A stretch of 5,465 nucleotides of DNA from Verrucomicrobiota bacterium. Lineage in GTDB: Bacteria; Verrucomicrobiota; Verrucomicrobiia; Limisphaerales; UBA1096. Below, in pieces: positions 3,598 to 5,465 of this stretch. The stretch covers positions 1 to 5,465 of the forward strand of contig QOAX01000165.1 of the NCBI GenBank assembly GCA_003972865.1, in the 5' to 3' direction. The position numbers were made by a program, and so were the translations under genes. Each line of letters opens with the position of its first letter. Position 1 is the first letter of the stretch. A model generated the notes under the pieces. That model was not told the DNA's origin. It was given only the letters and a program-made list of their open reading frames with translations, and did no database searches.

Positions 3598-5412
3598 ATG
3601 CCTGACCTGCGTCTTGTCCTGTCCCGCGCTCTGATCCTGCCTGTCGCGATCACGGCAGTGACCCTCGTGCCGACGCAGGTGATGGGTCAAACGCAGTCCT
3701 CGGCCGAGTTCGTGCCCGTGACGGACGCCATGCTCCAGGCGCCGGCGCCGGAAGATTGGTTGATGTGGCGCCGGACGCTCGACAGCTGGGGCTACAGTCC
3801 GCTGGACCAGGTCACCCGGGAGAACGTGAATGAGCTCCGGATGGTCTGGACGCGAGCGCTCGCGCCCGGGCGCCAGGAAGGCACGCCGCTGGCCTACGAC
3901 GGCGTCCTGTATATGCCCCAGGCGAGCGACGTCATCGAGGCGATCGATGCTGTGACGGGCGATCTGATCTGGGCGCATCGTCGCGATCTCCCGGACGATG
4001 TCTACGACTATGTGGGCGGCAATGCTCGCAACAACCGGAACATCGCGATCTACGACCGGTTCATCATCAACACGAGCGACGACAACTTCGTGTTCGGGCT
4101 CGATGCCACGACCGGGGAGATCGCCTGGGAGACCCAGATCTTCGACTACCAGGTCACACCGGCCGGGCACAGCTCGGGTCCGATCATTGCCGATGGCAGG
4201 GTGATCTCGGGGCGGAGTTGCCGTCCAGCCGGCGGTCCCGACTCGTGCGTCATCGTGGCGCACGACGCGCGCACCGGAGAAGAGCTCTGGCGGCGGCACA
4301 CCATTCCGAAGCCGGGCGAGCCGGGGGACGAGACCTGGGGCGGGGTGCCGTGGGAGGAGCGTCTTCACGTCGGCACCTGGATGCCGGCAAGCTACGACCC
4401 CGAACTGCGCCTGATCTACCAGGGCACCTCGGTCACCTCGCCGGCCCCGAAGTTCATGCTCGGTGGCATCGACAACACGCACCTCTACCACAACTCGACG
4501 CTGGCGCTCGACGTCGACACCGGTGAGATCCGGTGGTACTACCAGCACCTGAACGACCACTGGGACCTGGATCACCCCTTCGAGCGCCTGCTCCTCGACA
4601 CCGCCGTCTCGCCCAACCCCAACGCCGTGAGCTGGATCAACCCCCGACTCGAGCCGGGTGAGGTCCGGAAGGTGATGACCGGCATTCCGGGCAAGACCGG
4701 GGTGGTCTATACGCTCGACCGCGAGACCGGCGAGTTCCTCTGGGCGACGCCGACCGTCACGCAGAACGTCATCAGCAACATCGATGGTGCGACCGGCGCG
4801 GTGACCGAGAACGCGGAAGTCGTCTTCAGCGCGTTGGGACAGGAGGTGTTCACGTGTCCAACCTGGAACGGCGGAAAGGACTGGGAGGCGGGTGCGTATA
4901 GTCCCCTGACCAACACGATGTATATGCCGCTGCGGAACACGTGCGCCCGCATGATGGCGACCACGACGTTCCCCGAGGACACCCCGGCCGCGCGCACGGA
5001 GAGCCGGTCGGCAACCTACGCCATCGCCTACCGCCACCAGCTGGCACCCGGCACAGAGAACGCCGGCACCATCCGGGCGATCTCGGCGGAAACCGGCGAG
5101 ACGATCTGGCTCTTCGAGCAGCGCGCCGCGACGATGTCGCTCGTGGCGACCGGCGGAGGGCTCGTGTTCGGTGGCGATATCAATGGGCGCTTTAGGGCCT
5201 TCGACCAGGAAACGGGCGAGGTGCTGTGGGAGATCAACCTCGGATCACCGGTCAGCGGTTTTCCGATCAGCTACGCGGTCGATGGTCGGCAGTATGTGGC
5301 GGTCGGCACTGGCGTCGGGGGCACCTCGGGGCACTTTGCCGGCTTGACGCCCGAGCTCCGCCCGAGCTCGGGCAACAACCTCTTCGTGTTTACCTTGCCG
5401 GATAGAGACTGA
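3598..5412 (+). CDS. Periplasmic PQQ-dependent (quinoprotein) dehydrogenase
   Basis: This 604-residue quinoprotein is of the methanol/ethanol dehydrogenase beta-propeller type and would oxidise an alcohol or similar substrate using pyrroloquinoline quinone. Residues 1-30 are a signal peptide (hydrophobic LILPVAITAVTLVP, then TQVMGQ). The family opening DWLMWRRTLDSWGYSPLDQV is at 53-72. Seven blade repeats of the form D/A-x-x-TG-x-x-x-W appear, for example DAVTGDLIW (117-125), DATTGEIAW (169-177), DARTGEELW (223-231), DVDTGEIRW (305-313) and DQETGEVLW (536-544). The motif NDHWDLDHPFER (319-330) holds the probable catalytic Asp323 plus Asp325. The usual GTGN metal-ligand segment reads GTSVTSP (276-282) instead. 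C208/C217 and C420/C449 may form disulfides. There is no CxxCH, hence no fused cytochrome c. In-frame GTG 3535 and ATG 3565 are alternatives; ATG 3598 gives the most normal signal peptide, though none has a good Shine-Dalgarno. The substrate is unknown. Confidence 0.92.
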   Translation: MPDLRLVLSRALILPVAITAVTLVPTQVMGQTQSSAEFVPVTDAMLQAPAPEDWLMWRRTLDSWGYSPLDQVTRENVNELRMVWTRALAPGRQEGTPLAYDGVLYMPQASDVIEAIDAVTGDLIWAHRRDLPDDVYDYVGGNARNNRNIAIYDRFIINTSDDNFVFGLDATTGEIAWETQIFDYQVTPAGHSSGPIIADGRVISGRSCRPAGGPDSCVIVAHDARTGEELWRRHTIPKPGEPGDETWGGVPWEERLHVGTWMPASYDPELRLIYQGTSVTSPAPKFMLGGIDNTHLYHNSTLALDVDTGEIRWYYQHLNDHWDLDHPFERLLLDTAVSPNPNAVSWINPRLEPGEVRKVMTGIPGKTGVVYTLDRETGEFLWATPTVTQNVISNIDGATGAVTENAEVVFSALGQEVFTCPTWNGGKDWEAGAYSPLTNTMYMPLRNTCARMMATTTFPEDTPAARTESRSATYAIAYRHQLAPGTENAGTIRAISAETGETIWLFEQRAATMSLVATGGGLVFGGDINGRFRAFDQETGEVLWEINLGSPVSGFPISYAVDGRQYVAVGTGVGGTSGHFAGLTPELRPSSGNNLFVFTLPDRD

Positions 5413-5430
5413 CGAGGCGAGAGCGAGACC

Positions 5431-5465
5431 ATGAGACGGACACGAATTCCAGGGCTTACTTGGGT
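5431..5465 (+). CDS. 5' start of the next gene (partial)
   Basis: ATG 5431 follows the dehydrogenase stop by 18 bases and is preceded by the purine-rich GAGGCGAGAGCGAGACC, a plausible if imperfect ribosome site. Only 11 residues are visible, MRRTRIPGLTW. The basic start resembles the beginning of a signal peptide. Tight spacing suggests co-transcription with the dehydrogenase. A cytochrome c electron acceptor would be a typical partner, but nothing in the visible residues shows that. Confidence 0.5.
   Translation, partial: MRRTRIPGLTW

Noticed and set aside
3592..5037. Long minus-strand ORF of 481 codons opposite the PQQ dehydrogenase
   Set aside because: It mirrors the high-GC codon pattern of the real gene, is rich in Arg, Val, Gly and His without domains, and the plus strand encodes an unmistakable beta-propeller protein.
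1..5465. CRISPR arrays, tRNA or rRNA genes, insertion sequences or attachment sites
   Set aside because: No regularly spaced repeats, cloverleaf-like sequence, rRNA-like segments, transposase motifs or paired terminal repeats were seen.

Overview
The window is high-GC bacterial DNA from what looks like a Gram-negative organism: two proteins carry Sec-type signal peptides, one of them a periplasmic-type PQQ beta-propeller dehydrogenase. The combination of a secreted MBL-fold hydrolase and this PQQ dehydrogenase subfamily (WDxD-HPFER type) resembles what is seen in Acidobacteriota such as Vicinamibacteria. That placement is a low-confidence inference. All complete genes end in TGA, so TGA is a normal stop codon here.

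Layout. Bases 1-72 hold the probable 3' end of a plus-strand gene, facing a minus-strand cluster across a short convergent gap with a small hairpin. The minus-strand cluster reads, in transcription order, a carboxymuconolactone decarboxylase/AhpD-like protein (1925 to 1302), a 28-residue glycine-rich one-helix membrane peptide (1287 to 1201) and a membrane-anchored LCM-type SAM methyltransferase (1173 to 184). A divergent intergenic region of about 315 bases follows, then a small secreted or decayed ORF (2241-2411). Next come a secreted metallo-beta-lactamase-fold hydrolase (2422-3480), a PQQ-dependent dehydrogenase (3598-5412) preceded by an imperfect dyad, and the first codons of another gene (5431 onward).

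The outstanding signal is in the AhpD-like gene. Its reading frame is interrupted by one TGA exactly where the family has the second cysteine of the redox CxxC motif (GCPF-TGA-IDIG). The frame then continues without a break through the rest of a normal-length, well-conserved protein. Eighteen nucleotides after the TGA begins the loop of a perfect 7-bp hairpin with a GUG loop, which matches the geometry of a bacterial SECIS element. The outer stem is built from a TCT serine codon and an AGA arginine codon, both unusual in this GC-rich gene. I therefore annotate one 207-residue candidate selenoprotein (CxxU) rather than two ORFs or a pseudogene. Whether the genome carries selA, selB, selC and selD cannot be seen from this window.

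Functional picture. The minus-strand cluster probably combines a thiol/selenol redox protein with a membrane-associated methyltransferase of unknown substrate. The plus-strand genes are envelope or periplasmic enzymes. The PQQ dehydrogenase has no cytochrome c domain and so needs an external electron acceptor, which the gene starting at 5431 might encode.
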